64,000 nucleotides of DNA from an uncultured Rhizobiaceae group bacterium (lineage in GTDB: Bacteria; Pseudomonadota; Alphaproteobacteria; Rhizobiales; Rhizobiaceae). Made by a program: the position numbers and the translations under genes. The stretch is from contig CALLUS010000004.1 in NCBI GenBank assembly GCA_938010435.1, forward strand, positions 161,230 through 225,229, written 5' to 3'. The notes below the pieces were generated by a model, which was given only the letters and a program-made list of their open reading frames with translations, ran no database searches and was not told the DNA's origin. Numbering within the stretch: the first letter of the stretch is position 1; each line of letters begins with the position of its first letter. Below, piece by piece: positions 16,751-25,676 of this stretch.

Positions 16751-18054
16751 TAAATCAACTCCTTAGCTTTAATGGCCAGATATGTATTTAACAGACTCGG
16801 TGTCATCTCACCCGGTGTGGTTTCAATCACGTCGATACCCATAGACGACATTTTCTCAAATACGAGACGGCGTTCTATCAAAAGATTCGATGCCGAAACT
16901 GAACGTGCAACACCCTCCATGGTTTCCGCCTTATTATTCTGGAGATTCTTCAAAAGCGGATCATTAAGCGACACAAATACCAAAACGTGGTGACGGTTGA
17001 GAACGGCAAGATGTTCCAACAACAATTCAGCAGAAAGCGGATCTACAAAATCTGAAAAAACAACAATGAGACTTCGGCGATTTAGCCTTTCATGCAATGT
17101 GGCCAGCGCCAATGTGTGGTTGGTTTCAATAGTTTCATATTTGAGTTCAGCCATCTGACTAAGCAAACGTGCAAAAGCGGTTCGGCCAGGTTGCGGTGGC
17201 ATATATTGTCTCGGTCGTGCGTCAAATGCGAACAGTCCAACTTGATCACCTCCTTGAATCCCAGCCCAAGCCAGCGCTAGAGCAGCATTAATTTTGTGAT
17301 CAATTCGAGCAAGACCATCAATTTCTTCACGCATCAAATGGCCATTGTCCATCGCCAAAATGATTTGATGATTCCGTTCAGCACGCATTTCTTTGGCAAC
17401 CAATCTGTTTTGGCGCGCTGAATGTTTCCAGTCGATGGAACGCGGGTCCATACCTTGTACATAGTCGTTTAACTGATGGAATTCCGACCCTTCACCTCGT
17501 TGAGATGTTTGCTTCTCACCGAAAATGGCCGTGCGCATATCAAAATCGATCTGGCCTGACGTAACCGGACGAATGTTTGGAACGATCGCCGCTGACAATT
17601 CAATTTTGCGTACCGGAATAAATTCTATAAGGCCGAAACGGCTTTTCCAATAAAGCCAAAGTTTTTCAATCTGCCATCTACCACGACGCTTGGCCAAAAT
17701 CGGTAGCGTTATATTGCCTTGACCAAAGTTAAATTCCCCACGTGTCTCAAATCCATCAACATTGTCCAAGCGGCCTTTGATTTCGTTTATCGGTAAAGAC
17801 CCACCGCTGCGTTTGGATTTCAATTCGAAATCGATTTCCAGTTTCTCGCCGACAAACACTTCACGTATATGTTTGATATTCACATCAAACGATCGAGGTC
17901 CAACGCTGATCAGCCAATCCATGACAGCCATAACCAATACGGCAGTGAGCGGCAACAACGCCCAATCCACAGGTACAGTAGGCGCAATCACCACCACAAG
18001 CGACAACGCGAGTGCAGCAAATAGGAGCCAGAGCAGGAAGCGAGAAGGGCGCAT
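16750..18054 (-). CDS. DUF58 domain protein, vWA-like partner of MoxR ATPase
   Basis: A 434-residue protein with two N-terminal membrane segments (about 5-27 and 32-50), a beta-rich middle, and the DUF58 signature QLNDYVQGMDPRSIDWKHSA (about 195-213). The C-terminal half is von Willebrand A-like, but its metal site reads AMDNGHL (234-240) rather than DxSxS, so ion coordination may be altered. DUF58 proteins regularly pair with MoxR AAA+ ATPases, which are thought to act as chaperones or assembly factors on them. It starts 11 bases after moxR and shares its last base with the next start. Confidence 0.88.
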   Translation of the reverse strand: MRPSRFLLWLLFAALALSLVVVIAPTVPVDWALLPLTAVLVMAVMDWLISVGPRSFDVNIKHIREVFVGEKLEIDFELKSKRSGGSLPINEIKGRLDNVDGFETRGEFNFGQGNITLPILAKRRGRWQIEKLWLYWKSRFGLIEFIPVRKIELSAAIVPNIRPVTSGQIDFDMRTAIFGEKQTSQRGEGSEFHQLNDYVQGMDPRSIDWKHSARQNRLVAKEMRAERNHQIILAMDNGHLMREEIDGLARIDHKINAALALAWAGIQGGDQVGLFAFDARPRQYMPPQPGRTAFARLLSQMAELKYETIETNHTLALATLHERLNRRSLIVVFSDFVDPLSAELLLEHLAVLNRHHVLVFVSLNDPLLKNLQNNKAETMEGVARSVSASNLLIERRLVFEKMSSMGIDVIETTPGEMTPSLLNTYLAIKAKELI

Positions 18055-18065
18055 TCAAAACTTTC

Positions 18066-19022
18066 TTAGCGTGGGGCTTCCACCTGATTGAGAAGTTGGT
18101 CCAACACATCATCAGGTGTCGATCCTTCAATTTCTGCTGATGGGCTGAGCACAATACGGTGACGCATAGATGCTCTAAACAATCCCTTCACATCATCAGG
18201 GATCGCATAATCTCGCCCTTGCAATGCAGCCGTTGCACGAACAGCCCCGCACAGAGCATCAGCAGCACGGGTTGAAGCTCCATGGCTGATCGAATTGTCC
18301 TGACGGGTGGCACGCACCAGATCCAAAACATAGGTCAGGATTTTTTCGTCCAACCGAATGCTATCCACCAGTTCCTGACCTTGTTTGATTTTTGCTTTGC
18401 TGGCTACAGCTTCCAGACTTGCCCTACGGGCTTCATGTTCCAAGGGTTGATTTGCGTGACGGCGCAAAATTTCAAATTCTGCCTCACGTTCCGGAAAATC
18501 AAGGACGAGCTTAAACAAAAACCGGTCCAATTGTGCTTCAGGAAGCGGGTAAGTTCCTTGGTGTTCAATGGGGTTTTGAGTTGCGATCACAAAAAAAGGA
18601 TCGCCCACGGCATGGTTTGTACCATCAATCGTTACCGTGCGTTCATTCATCACTTGTAACAATGCAGCCTGTGTTTTTGGCGGAGCACGGTTGATCTCAT
18701 CCGTCAGCAAAATATCAGTGAAAATCGGTCCTTTGATCAGGTTGAACTTCGATGTGTTAAAGTCAAAAATATTGGCGCCAATCACATCACCTGGCATTAA
18801 ATCGGGCGTGAACTGGATGCGTTTGAAATCCAGCTTTAAAGTGGTCGCCATACTCTGAGCTAACAATGTTTTCGCAGTACCGGGTGGCCCTTCCAAAAGA
18901 CAATGGCCCCGTGCAAAGAGTGAGATCAAAAGTTGATTAATCACTGCGTCTTGGCCGTGAACGGCTTTGCTCACTTCACCTCTAATACTAGCTGCGAGCG
19001 TTTGAAGATCGTCCAAATTCAT
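18066..19022 (-). CDS. MoxR-family AAA+ ATPase
   Basis: A 318-residue cytosolic ATPase. Walker A is GPPGTAKTLLAQ (about residues 41-52), Walker B LLTDEINRAPPKTQAAL, sensor 1 VIATQNPIEHQGTYPLPEAQ, and a C-terminal lid with HGASTRAADAL follows. MoxR ATPases remodel or insert cofactors into partner proteins with vWA domains; the DUF58 gene immediately downstream is the likely partner. The start codon lies inside the DUF4350 gene (35-base overlap), consistent with coupled translation. Confidence 0.93.
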   Translation of the reverse strand: MNLDDLQTLAASIRGEVSKAVHGQDAVINQLLISLFARGHCLLEGPPGTAKTLLAQSMATTLKLDFKRIQFTPDLMPGDVIGANIFDFNTSKFNLIKGPIFTDILLTDEINRAPPKTQAALLQVMNERTVTIDGTNHAVGDPFFVIATQNPIEHQGTYPLPEAQLDRFLFKLVLDFPEREAEFEILRRHANQPLEHEARRASLEAVASKAKIKQGQELVDSIRLDEKILTYVLDLVRATRQDNSISHGASTRAADALCGAVRATAALQGRDYAIPDDVKGLFRASMRHRIVLSPSAEIEGSTPDDVLDQLLNQVEAPR

Positions 19023-20415
19023 GGCGTACCTCGTCTATGAGTTTTTCGAATTGACTAAGATTTTTGAACAAAGCACCGCGAGAGCCGGAAGATCCGGCAT
19101 GGTGTTCATCCAAAGCGGAAAGCGTCTTTTGTAAAATATCGCCAAGCGTTTTATTTTTGCGGACTATGACCGCCAACAGTTGTGCTTCACCTTCATCTCC
19201 ACGTTTGCGACTAGACCCCAAGACATCAGCACCCAACCCATCGAGACGTTGGCGAATATGCTGACGCGCCAAAGGAATATCTGTTCCCGGCGTGGCCCGT
19301 AAAATTGTGACATTGGCATCAATCACCGTGGCTTTGTTGGGTAGGCGATTTTCCATATCGTCTTCTTTATCAGGCGCGCCATAACGGCGCTGGGCATGCC
19401 AAAGAGTGAATACAATAAGACTGGCCAGTGCGACCCAGAAATATGAAAAGGGATATTCAAAAAAGCGAAACAGGTCAGAGAACGATCTGCCGCGATTGTC
19501 ACGGTTGGACTTAGTGTTTCGTGCACGTGGATCACGGGTTGTGCCATCGACTATAATCTTGCCTTCGCCTGCAAGAGCCAATGCTAAATCATAGACAAAA
19601 CCTGCATTATCGCCCTGTCCGGCTCCATGGTTGTTCATCAGGTCAGGGTCTGTAAGCAACCAAAATTTGGAACGATTTGACACCCATTGGCATTGCGCCA
19701 ACAAAGTTTCACCGGCAAATTCAATTTCAGAAACACACGCCTCAAACGATAGCGTACCCGCACTCATCGTTTGAGGAGCATAAAGTATGAGGTCACGTTT
19801 AACATCCAATCCAGCCGGAATATTTTTGCCTATAATTGCTGGAGTTGCGGTCACAAACTTATCTTCCCCATGACGTATTTCTGGTGCTCCTAACTTCAAA
19901 CTGTCTGCAAATGGCAATCTATGTGCATTGGGACCGATTAAGAATTCGGGATGAAATCGCTCTTGTCGCTGAGCGCCATACCGCCATTTTGGCAAGGCAA
20001 CCAATGTGGGGATATCGCGTATTTTTCGACTGAATTGATTCCTCGCAATTTGGCGCATGACAGTCGACAGGTCGTTACCACTGTCTTGAGCTCTTCGAGA
20101 AAACGAAAAAACGTCCGGATCATAAAGCGGTAGAATACGTAGCGTGATGTCTTCTTTTTTTGTCCAACGCGTGCCTTCAAAAAACTGAAACTTTTGTTTT
20201 GATTTATCTTCAGGGTTTTCCTCAGCATATCTGTCTGCGGCATAGTGGGCAAAACCGCGGGTACCGAGAACGGATCGATCAAGAGCAGCAGGTTGCGATG
20301 CATAAAACCAAATCAATGCTCCAACACCAAATATGCACAGTAACACTACTAAATTTTGGATCGGGTTTCCTTGATTGTTTCCCGATTGAATATTGGCTGC
20401 TGTTGTTTCGTTCAT
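18988..20415 (-). CDS. DUF4350 domain protein, membrane-anchored
   Basis: A 475-residue protein with an N-terminal transmembrane segment (about 22-42), a periplasmic DUF4350 domain (about 45-325; TLSFEACVSEIEFAG and WVSNRSKFWLLTDPD are visible), a second transmembrane helix (FSYFWVALASLIVFTLW, about 338-355) and a cytoplasmic tail of about 115 residues. DUF4350 proteins are typical of MoxR-DUF58 loci and have no known biochemical activity. The tail would lie on the same side of the membrane as the MoxR ATPase. The gene overlaps DUF4129 by 4 bases and moxR by 35. Confidence 0.78.
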   Translation of the reverse strand: MNETTAANIQSGNNQGNPIQNLVVLLCIFGVGALIWFYASQPAALDRSVLGTRGFAHYAADRYAEENPEDKSKQKFQFFEGTRWTKKEDITLRILPLYDPDVFSFSRRAQDSGNDLSTVMRQIARNQFSRKIRDIPTLVALPKWRYGAQRQERFHPEFLIGPNAHRLPFADSLKLGAPEIRHGEDKFVTATPAIIGKNIPAGLDVKRDLILYAPQTMSAGTLSFEACVSEIEFAGETLLAQCQWVSNRSKFWLLTDPDLMNNHGAGQGDNAGFVYDLALALAGEGKIIVDGTTRDPRARNTKSNRDNRGRSFSDLFRFFEYPFSYFWVALASLIVFTLWHAQRRYGAPDKEDDMENRLPNKATVIDANVTILRATPGTDIPLARQHIRQRLDGLGADVLGSSRKRGDEGEAQLLAVIVRKNKTLGDILQKTLSALDEHHAGSSGSRGALFKNLSQFEKLIDEVRHEFGRSSNARS

Positions 20416-21158
20416 GCAAACCTCCTCATGCCGGATTTGGCGAAAAGTGGCTTTGAAGCTTCCAGGAGTTTAAGATAGTTTTGCTGATCTAAATCACGAC
20501 CACCAAACAACACAGGTTCTGCATGCGCCATGATGTTCGACAACTCTGCGCGGTTTCGCCAACCTTCCGGTACACGGTAGAATATATCACGTGTGGTGAG
20601 ACTACGGCGCAATGGAATATTGTTTTCACCAGCTGCACGTTTCAGCCCGTGCAGCAAGAGCAATCGTAATCCTTGTTTGGGGTTATTGATTGCCTTGAGC
20701 TTTTCATAGGATAAATCATCAAGCGCGATATCGTTGTCTGCTTTACCTCCTACAACCTCTTTCAAAACAGCATCGGTAAATCGATCTTCCTTTGCTTCAG
20801 CACGGAACAATCCACCACCCGTACGATTGAACCACCACAAAACGAGGGCCCCTATAATAAGTGCTGACAACACAATAAATGAAATCCATTGGGATGTTTT
20901 CAGATCAATATTTCTGAACGGATCATTTGGTTTTTTTTCGGATACAATTTTTTCTGGATCTGCACTTTTTGAGAGATACTGACCTTTAGTGTGCTGCCAA
21001 CGACGCTCTGCGCTTGATCTGAATTTATCACCCTGGGTGCTTTTGGGAGGTGTGATAGTTTCGTCCGCATCTTTAACACCAACAGACGGAGTTGATTGCT
21101 GGGCAAAAGCCGCGCCTAGAAACCCCAAGATTATTGTGATTGTTATAAGAACTCTCAT
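20412..21158 (-). CDS. DUF4129-like membrane protein with signal peptide
   Basis: 248 residues from MRVLITITIILGFLG, a clear signal peptide ending near AFA; the open frame's 12 upstream codons are rejected because the ATG at 21158 makes a 4-base ATGA overlap with the RNase T2 stop. A periplasmic stretch of about 65 residues is followed by one transmembrane helix (WISFIVLSALIIGALVLWWF) and a cytoplasmic domain with LRLLLLHGLKRAAGENNIPL and TTRDIFYRVP, which is the DUF4129 pattern. In other bacteria DUF4129 often accompanies transglutaminase domains; none is present here. Confidence 0.75.
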   Translation of the reverse strand: MRVLITITIILGFLGAAFAQQSTPSVGVKDADETITPPKSTQGDKFRSSAERRWQHTKGQYLSKSADPEKIVSEKKPNDPFRNIDLKTSQWISFIVLSALIIGALVLWWFNRTGGGLFRAEAKEDRFTDAVLKEVVGGKADNDIALDDLSYEKLKAINNPKQGLRLLLLHGLKRAAGENNIPLRRSLTTRDIFYRVPEGWRNRAELSNIMAHAEPVLFGGRDLDQQNYLKLLEASKPLFAKSGMRRFA

Positions 21159-21898
21159 TGCAGACCAATCCGATCCACAATTCCACCCGGACAACCCTTT
21201 TTGGTTTGAGGCGAAGCCGCAATCAGTTCAGATATTTTGTCTTGTGCAGAACCGTTTAAGCCCACTGTCAATTCTGTGATCAGCGTGCGGTTTCCATCAC
21301 GTTTGCAAGAAATTCGCACGCGTTTACCCGCACCTTTTCCAAAAGAACGGTCAAAAGCACTTCTGATCTGCGCACTACTCAATCGTTTTCCGATAGATCG
21401 AGAAAACAGTTCTCGAACTTCTGATGCATTGATCTCAGATAACAATTTTACTGAATCTTGATAGTAAGTCTCGGGCGAATTCGAGTAACACGTTCCGTGC
21501 TTCACCCATTCATGGCGATGCAGATAAGACTGTGCTCCAGGCATCATCTTCCAAAGTTTTTGTTTCAGCTCGTCAGACAATCCAAGACCGGCCAGCTGTT
21601 TCCAACGACGTTTCTTATCAGTGGCTTTATCATTTTCAGACACACCACAATAGATATTGCTACCGGGTTGTGGCCACAAACCATGCAATGCAAAATTGGT
21701 ATTGTCGTAGCGATCGGGTTTAACCGCCTTGCATTCTGGCCTGCGCTTAGCGCGCTCACAGAATGCTGGCTGCCATGAAATGGCCAAAACCATTGGTCCG
21801 TTAAATGGAGACGTAGACTGCTCATTTTGACACGCTGAAACGATCGTGGCCGTCAGTGCGACCAATCCCCATTTTATTCCAACCCTCAATTCCAGCAC
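21155..21898 (-). CDS. Ribonuclease T2 family protein, probable lipoprotein
   Basis: A 247-residue secreted endoribonuclease. Both catalytic boxes are present: LHGLWPQ (CAS I) and HEWVKHGTCY (CAS II), with the active-site histidines and glutamate. The N-terminus GLVALTATIVSACQNE ends in a lipobox-like VSAC, suggesting a lipid-anchored periplasmic form. RNase T2 enzymes cut single-stranded RNA without metal ions through a cyclic phosphate. The start is a GTG at 21898; a TTG three codons later is possible. It overlaps DUF4129 by 4 bases, placing it as first gene of the MoxR/DUF58 operon, which is an unexpected association. Confidence 0.88.
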   Translation of the reverse strand: MLELRVGIKWGLVALTATIVSACQNEQSTSPFNGPMVLAISWQPAFCERAKRRPECKAVKPDRYDNTNFALHGLWPQPGSNIYCGVSENDKATDKKRRWKQLAGLGLSDELKQKLWKMMPGAQSYLHRHEWVKHGTCYSNSPETYYQDSVKLLSEINASEVRELFSRSIGKRLSSAQIRSAFDRSFGKGAGKRVRISCKRDGNRTLITELTVGLNGSAQDKISELIAASPQTKKGCPGGIVDRIGLQ

Positions 21899-22004
21899 TC
21901 TAATTTCGTATCCTCACTCATGGAACAAACCAACAGAGTTGGTAAAAGACTACACTTCAAAAAATGTAGTGGGCAATTCCATCCCAACACCTTACTTTAG
22001 CACC

Positions 22005-24587
22005 ATGGCAATAGAAACCGCGATAATTGAAAAGCACAACACTGATGAAGAGCCTGTAAGTGCTTTTTTGCCAACGGTTTTTAAAGATTGGTTTAAAAAG
22101 AGAAACTGGATCCCAAGACCACATCAGATGGAACTGCTGGCACGTTCGCAACAAGGTGATTCGACTTTGCTGATCGCTCCAACGGGCGCTGGCAAGACAT
22201 TGGCTGGGTTTCTACCTGCGCTTTGCGATCTCACCACACCCCCAAAACGCAAACCCGACACACCCAAATCCGACGAGGCGCGCGGTGGTGGAATTCACAC
22301 GCTCTATATATCCCCGCTGAAAGCGCTGGCCGTCGATATTAAACGCAATCTCGAAATACCGATTGACGAAATGGGTCTGCCTGTCACGGTAGAGACCCGT
22401 ACAGGCGACACGCCGTCCCATCGGCGCCAGCGCCAAAAACTAAAACCGCCGGACATTCTGCTCACCACCCCCGAACAATTGGGGCTGTTGATTGCTCACA
22501 AGGATGCCGGGCATTTTTTTCAAGATCTGCGCTATGTGGTGTTTGATGAATTGCATTCGCTAGTGACATCGAAACGCGGACATTTGTTGTCGCTCGGTCT
22601 CGCACGGTTGCGGAAATTGCGACCTGATCTTCAAACTATCGGACTGTCTGCCACCGTTTCCAATCCGTCCGAGCTGTGCCGCTGGTTGGTGGCGCAAAAC
22701 CGCGACAAGTTGAACTCCCATGAGGCGGGGCTCATTATCGTAGAAGGTGGCGCTAAACCCCAAATCAAAATTCTGGATTCCGAGGAACGTCTACCTTGGT
22801 CGGGCCATTCCGCCCGCCATGCGGTGGGAGAGGTTTATGAGAGCATCAAAAAGTATCGCACGTCGATCTTGTTTGTAAACACACGCAGCCAAGCGGAATT
22901 TTTATTTCAAAATCTCTGGCGCATCAATGAAGACAACCTGCCGATTGCATTGCACCATGGTTCGCTCGATGTGGGTCAACGCCGTAAGGTAGAAGCCGCT
23001 ATGTCGGTGAATGCTCTTCGCGCAGTTGTCGCCACATCGACGCTTGATCTAGGCATAGACTGGGGTGACGTTGATCTGGTGATCCATATAGGCGCGCCGA
23101 AAGGGGCCAGCCGTTTGGCGCAGCGCATTGGCCGTTCCAACCACCGTATGGATGAACCGTCGCTTGCCGTACTTGTGCCCGCCAACCGTTTCGAGGTGAT
23201 GGAATGTCAGGCTGCGCTCGACGCCAACTATCTCGGCCATCAGGACACACCGCCATTGCGTGATGGGGCGCTTGATGTGCTTTGCCAACATATCCTCGGC
23301 ATGGCGGTGGCCGAACCGTTCACGGAAGACAATCTCTATAATGAAATTATTTCAGCTACGCCTTATGCGGAATTGGATTGGAACACGTTTGAGCGCTGCG
23401 TTCATTTCGTAGCCACCGGCGGTTACGCACTGAAAACCTACGAGCGCTATGCCAAGATTAAAAAAACTGAAGACGGAAGCTGGCGACTGACTCATCCACG
23501 TTTTGCCCAACAATACAGAATGAACACCGGCACAATTTATGAGGCACCATCGCTCACAGTGCGCCTTTTAAAATTCGTCAAACGCGATGGCAAAGGCCTT
23601 GCAGCAACAACGCGTGGGGGCCGATCGCTTGGCAAGCTGGAAGAATATTTTCTGGAACAGATGATTTACGGCGACACATTTATGTTCGGCGGACAAATTG
23701 TACGTTTTGAAGGTATTCGCGAGAATGAAGCGATTGTCACGCCTACGATTTCTAAAAACCCGATGGTGCCCATGTATGCGGGGGCTAAATTTCCACTGAC
23801 CACATATCTGGCTGAACATATTCGCGATATGATTTCAGATCCTAAACGTCGTAAAAAACTTCCAACCCAAGTGGCCGATTGGTTGAAAATTCAGGGTAAG
23901 AAATCAATCCTGCCCAAGAAGAATCAGGTGCTGGTGGAAACTTTTCCGCGCGGGGATAAATTTTATCTGGTGGCTTACACATTTGAAGGCCGCATCGCCC
24001 ATCAGACTCTTGGTATGTTGCTGACCAAACGGCTGGAACGGGCACGGGCAAGACCGACAGGGTTTGTCGCCACCGATTATTCCATTTGTGTTTGGGGTCT
24101 GGATGACATCGGCGCGATGATTGCAGACGATTCCCTATCTCTCGACGGATTATTTGAAGAAGATATGTTGGGGGATGATTTAGAAACGTGGATGCAGGAT
24201 TCTTTCATGTTGAAACGCACGTTCCGTCACTGCGCCCTGATTGCCGGATTGATCGAGAAAAACCATCCCGGCAAAGAAAAGAGCGGACGGCAGGTCACCG
24301 TCTCCACCGACCTGATTTACGATGTGTTACGCGAACACGAGCCGGACCACATTCTCATGCAAGCCACACGTGAAGACGCAGCCTCCGACCTGCTGGACAT
24401 TCATCGTGTGGCCGCTCTTCTAGCCCGCGCGAAAGGCCGGATCATTCATAGAAACCTCGATCAGGTCTCACCACTCGCTGTGCCGATTATGTTGGAGATC
24501 GGGCGCGAGTCTGTGGTGGGTGAAGCCAATGAATCTCTGCTTGCGGAAGCGGCTGAAAATCTCATCAATGATGCGATGAGCGTGTAG
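22005..24587 (+). CDS. Ligase-associated DNA damage response DEXH-box helicase (Lhr-like)
   Basis: 860 residues from MAIETAIIEKHN; the open frame runs 53 codons further upstream but overlaps the promoter region shared with the RNase T2 gene. Helicase motifs are clear: LIAPTGAGKTLAG (motif I), TTPEQLG (Ib), DELHS (II), LSATVSNP (III), STLDLGIDWGDVD (V) and QRIGRSNHR (VI). The C-terminal half is the Lhr-type domain. These 3-prime to 5-prime helicases occur with an ATP-dependent ligase, an exonuclease and PdeM. Here only PdeM accompanies it; the ligase and exonuclease must be elsewhere or missing. Confidence 0.92.
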   Translation: MAIETAIIEKHNTDEEPVSAFLPTVFKDWFKKRNWIPRPHQMELLARSQQGDSTLLIAPTGAGKTLAGFLPALCDLTTPPKRKPDTPKSDEARGGGIHTLYISPLKALAVDIKRNLEIPIDEMGLPVTVETRTGDTPSHRRQRQKLKPPDILLTTPEQLGLLIAHKDAGHFFQDLRYVVFDELHSLVTSKRGHLLSLGLARLRKLRPDLQTIGLSATVSNPSELCRWLVAQNRDKLNSHEAGLIIVEGGAKPQIKILDSEERLPWSGHSARHAVGEVYESIKKYRTSILFVNTRSQAEFLFQNLWRINEDNLPIALHHGSLDVGQRRKVEAAMSVNALRAVVATSTLDLGIDWGDVDLVIHIGAPKGASRLAQRIGRSNHRMDEPSLAVLVPANRFEVMECQAALDANYLGHQDTPPLRDGALDVLCQHILGMAVAEPFTEDNLYNEIISATPYAELDWNTFERCVHFVATGGYALKTYERYAKIKKTEDGSWRLTHPRFAQQYRMNTGTIYEAPSLTVRLLKFVKRDGKGLAATTRGGRSLGKLEEYFLEQMIYGDTFMFGGQIVRFEGIRENEAIVTPTISKNPMVPMYAGAKFPLTTYLAEHIRDMISDPKRRKKLPTQVADWLKIQGKKSILPKKNQVLVETFPRGDKFYLVAYTFEGRIAHQTLGMLLTKRLERARARPTGFVATDYSICVWGLDDIGAMIADDSLSLDGLFEEDMLGDDLETWMQDSFMLKRTFRHCALIAGLIEKNHPGKEKSGRQVTVSTDLIYDVLREHEPDHILMQATREDAASDLLDIHRVAALLARAKGRIIHRNLDQVSPLAVPIMLEIGRESVVGEANESLLAEAAENLINDAMSV

Positions 24588-24598
24588 GGTGTTAAACA

Positions 24599-25453
24599 GT
24601 GAGTGATTCGACATACCCCTATCGTGCTTCTTCCAAGCCCCGGACGCCGAAAGACAAAAGTGCCGTAACACACGTTTTTGAATCGGATGACGAAACACTT
24701 ATGGCGCAATTGCAGGAAGAACTTTCGTTCGCACTACCACAAGATGCGTGTCATGAGACTTCCGGCACCTGCATTCACGCTATCAATGGTGTGGAACTGG
24801 TGACAGATGCTGAAGGGGTTGCCTATTGGCCGGCAGAAGACACGCTTTTGGTCGCCGACCTCCACTTGGAAAAAGGGTCCAGCTTCGCGCGACGCGGCAT
24901 GTTGATTCCGCCTTATGACACGAAAGCGACGTTGCAACGTTTGGCCCGGTGTTTGGATAAATGGCAACCAAAACGTGTGATCGCATTAGGGGATTCATTT
25001 CATGACGAGCAAGCTTCAGAGCGGTTGAACAGTAAAAACTTCAAAACACTTCAAACTCTCATGCAAGGGCGCGATTGGATTTGGATAACAGGCAATCACG
25101 ATCCAACTCCACCTGTGGGTCTTGGAGGTGATGTGATGGATTGTTTAAAGCAAGGCAATCTCGTCTTATTGCACGAACCACAACTTGAGTGTGAAGCCGG
25201 CGAAATTTCAGGACATCTGCACCCCAAAGCTTTGCTTGTGAGGCGAGGAAGACGCATTCATCGCTCTTGCTTTGCAACTGACCGCAAAAGGATGATCATG
25301 CCAAGCTTTGGAGCTTATACCGGTGGGTTAAATGTGTTTGATTCCGCCTTTGCAGGGCTGTTCGACGGAAAGCAATTCCACGCATTAATGCGAGGTGATG
25401 ACCAAGTATATCGCATCGCCGCCAAAGATTTAAGAAAAAAAAGCCCCGGTTAG
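24599..25453 (+). CDS. pdeM: Ligase-associated DNA damage response endonuclease PdeM
   Basis: A 284-residue metallophosphoesterase-fold nuclease. Metal-binding motifs appear in order: LLVADLHLEKGSSF, LGDSFHDEQ, ITGNHDPTPP, and GEISGHLHPKA. The GTG start gives about 50 residues before the domain (TLNG-like CIHAINGVEL), longer than typical family members; an internal ATG at codon 35 is an alternative start. It follows the helicase by 11 bases and is surely co-transcribed. Its stop codon (25451-25453) lies inside the stem of a strong terminator that works on the opposite strand. Confidence 0.9.
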   Translation: MSDSTYPYRASSKPRTPKDKSAVTHVFESDDETLMAQLQEELSFALPQDACHETSGTCIHAINGVELVTDAEGVAYWPAEDTLLVADLHLEKGSSFARRGMLIPPYDTKATLQRLARCLDKWQPKRVIALGDSFHDEQASERLNSKNFKTLQTLMQGRDWIWITGNHDPTPPVGLGGDVMDCLKQGNLVLLHEPQLECEAGEISGHLHPKALLVRRGRRIHRSCFATDRKRMIMPSFGAYTGGLNVFDSAFAGLFDGKQFHALMRGDDQVYRIAAKDLRKKSPG

Positions 25454-25475
25454 GAGAGGGTTCCATAACCGGGGC
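25435..25475 (-). terminator. Strong intrinsic terminator on the minus strand
   Basis: GCCCCGGTTA (25443-25452) pairs perfectly with TAACCGGGGC (25466-25475), a 10-base stem with a 13-base loop. On the minus strand it is followed by eight consecutive U (the A-run at 25435-25442). There is no U-tract in the plus direction. It ends either the DUF302 mRNA or, more likely, the small RNA candidate beside it, which begins about 200 bases away. Confidence 0.88.
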
Positions 25476-25635
25476 AGACGAACAACACTTTTAAAGAGAC
25501 TAATGCGAGGGGAAGAGCATTTAGTCAAAGCAGTGTTCAGGTTCTATGTCGTTGGGAGGAACGACAGGAGCATCAAGCTCCATCCCTATATGGGGACCCT
25601 GAAACAGAAATAGTGTGCGTTTTGGCACACATGAG
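25435..25635 (-). ncRNA. Candidate small RNA with a CCUCCC loop, downstream of the DUF302 gene
   Basis: The 223 bases between pdeM and the DUF302 gene hold no open frame, but on the minus strand they form a row of hairpins ending in the terminator. In transcription order these are GTGTGC/GCACAC (25613-25630), TCCC/GGGA (25583-25596), GGAGC/GCTCC (25567-25581), TGTCGTT/AACGACA with loop CCTCCC (25547-25566), and the GC-rich terminator. A CCUCCC loop on a perfect 7-base stem is anti-Shine-Dalgarno-like and recalls alphaproteobacterial trans-acting small RNAs with CUCCUCCC loops. The 5-prime end is a guess, and no confident promoter was found. The alternative is a long structured 3-prime UTR of the DUF302 mRNA. 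Confidence 0.55.
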
Positions 25636-25676
25636 TCTTTACCCTACCATGCTGTTAGAAAACCGAGTTGTGACGC

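Noticed and set aside
24461-24709. Open frames antisense to the helicase-PdeM junction
   Set aside because: They lack motifs and ribosome-binding sites and overlap two well-supported genes.
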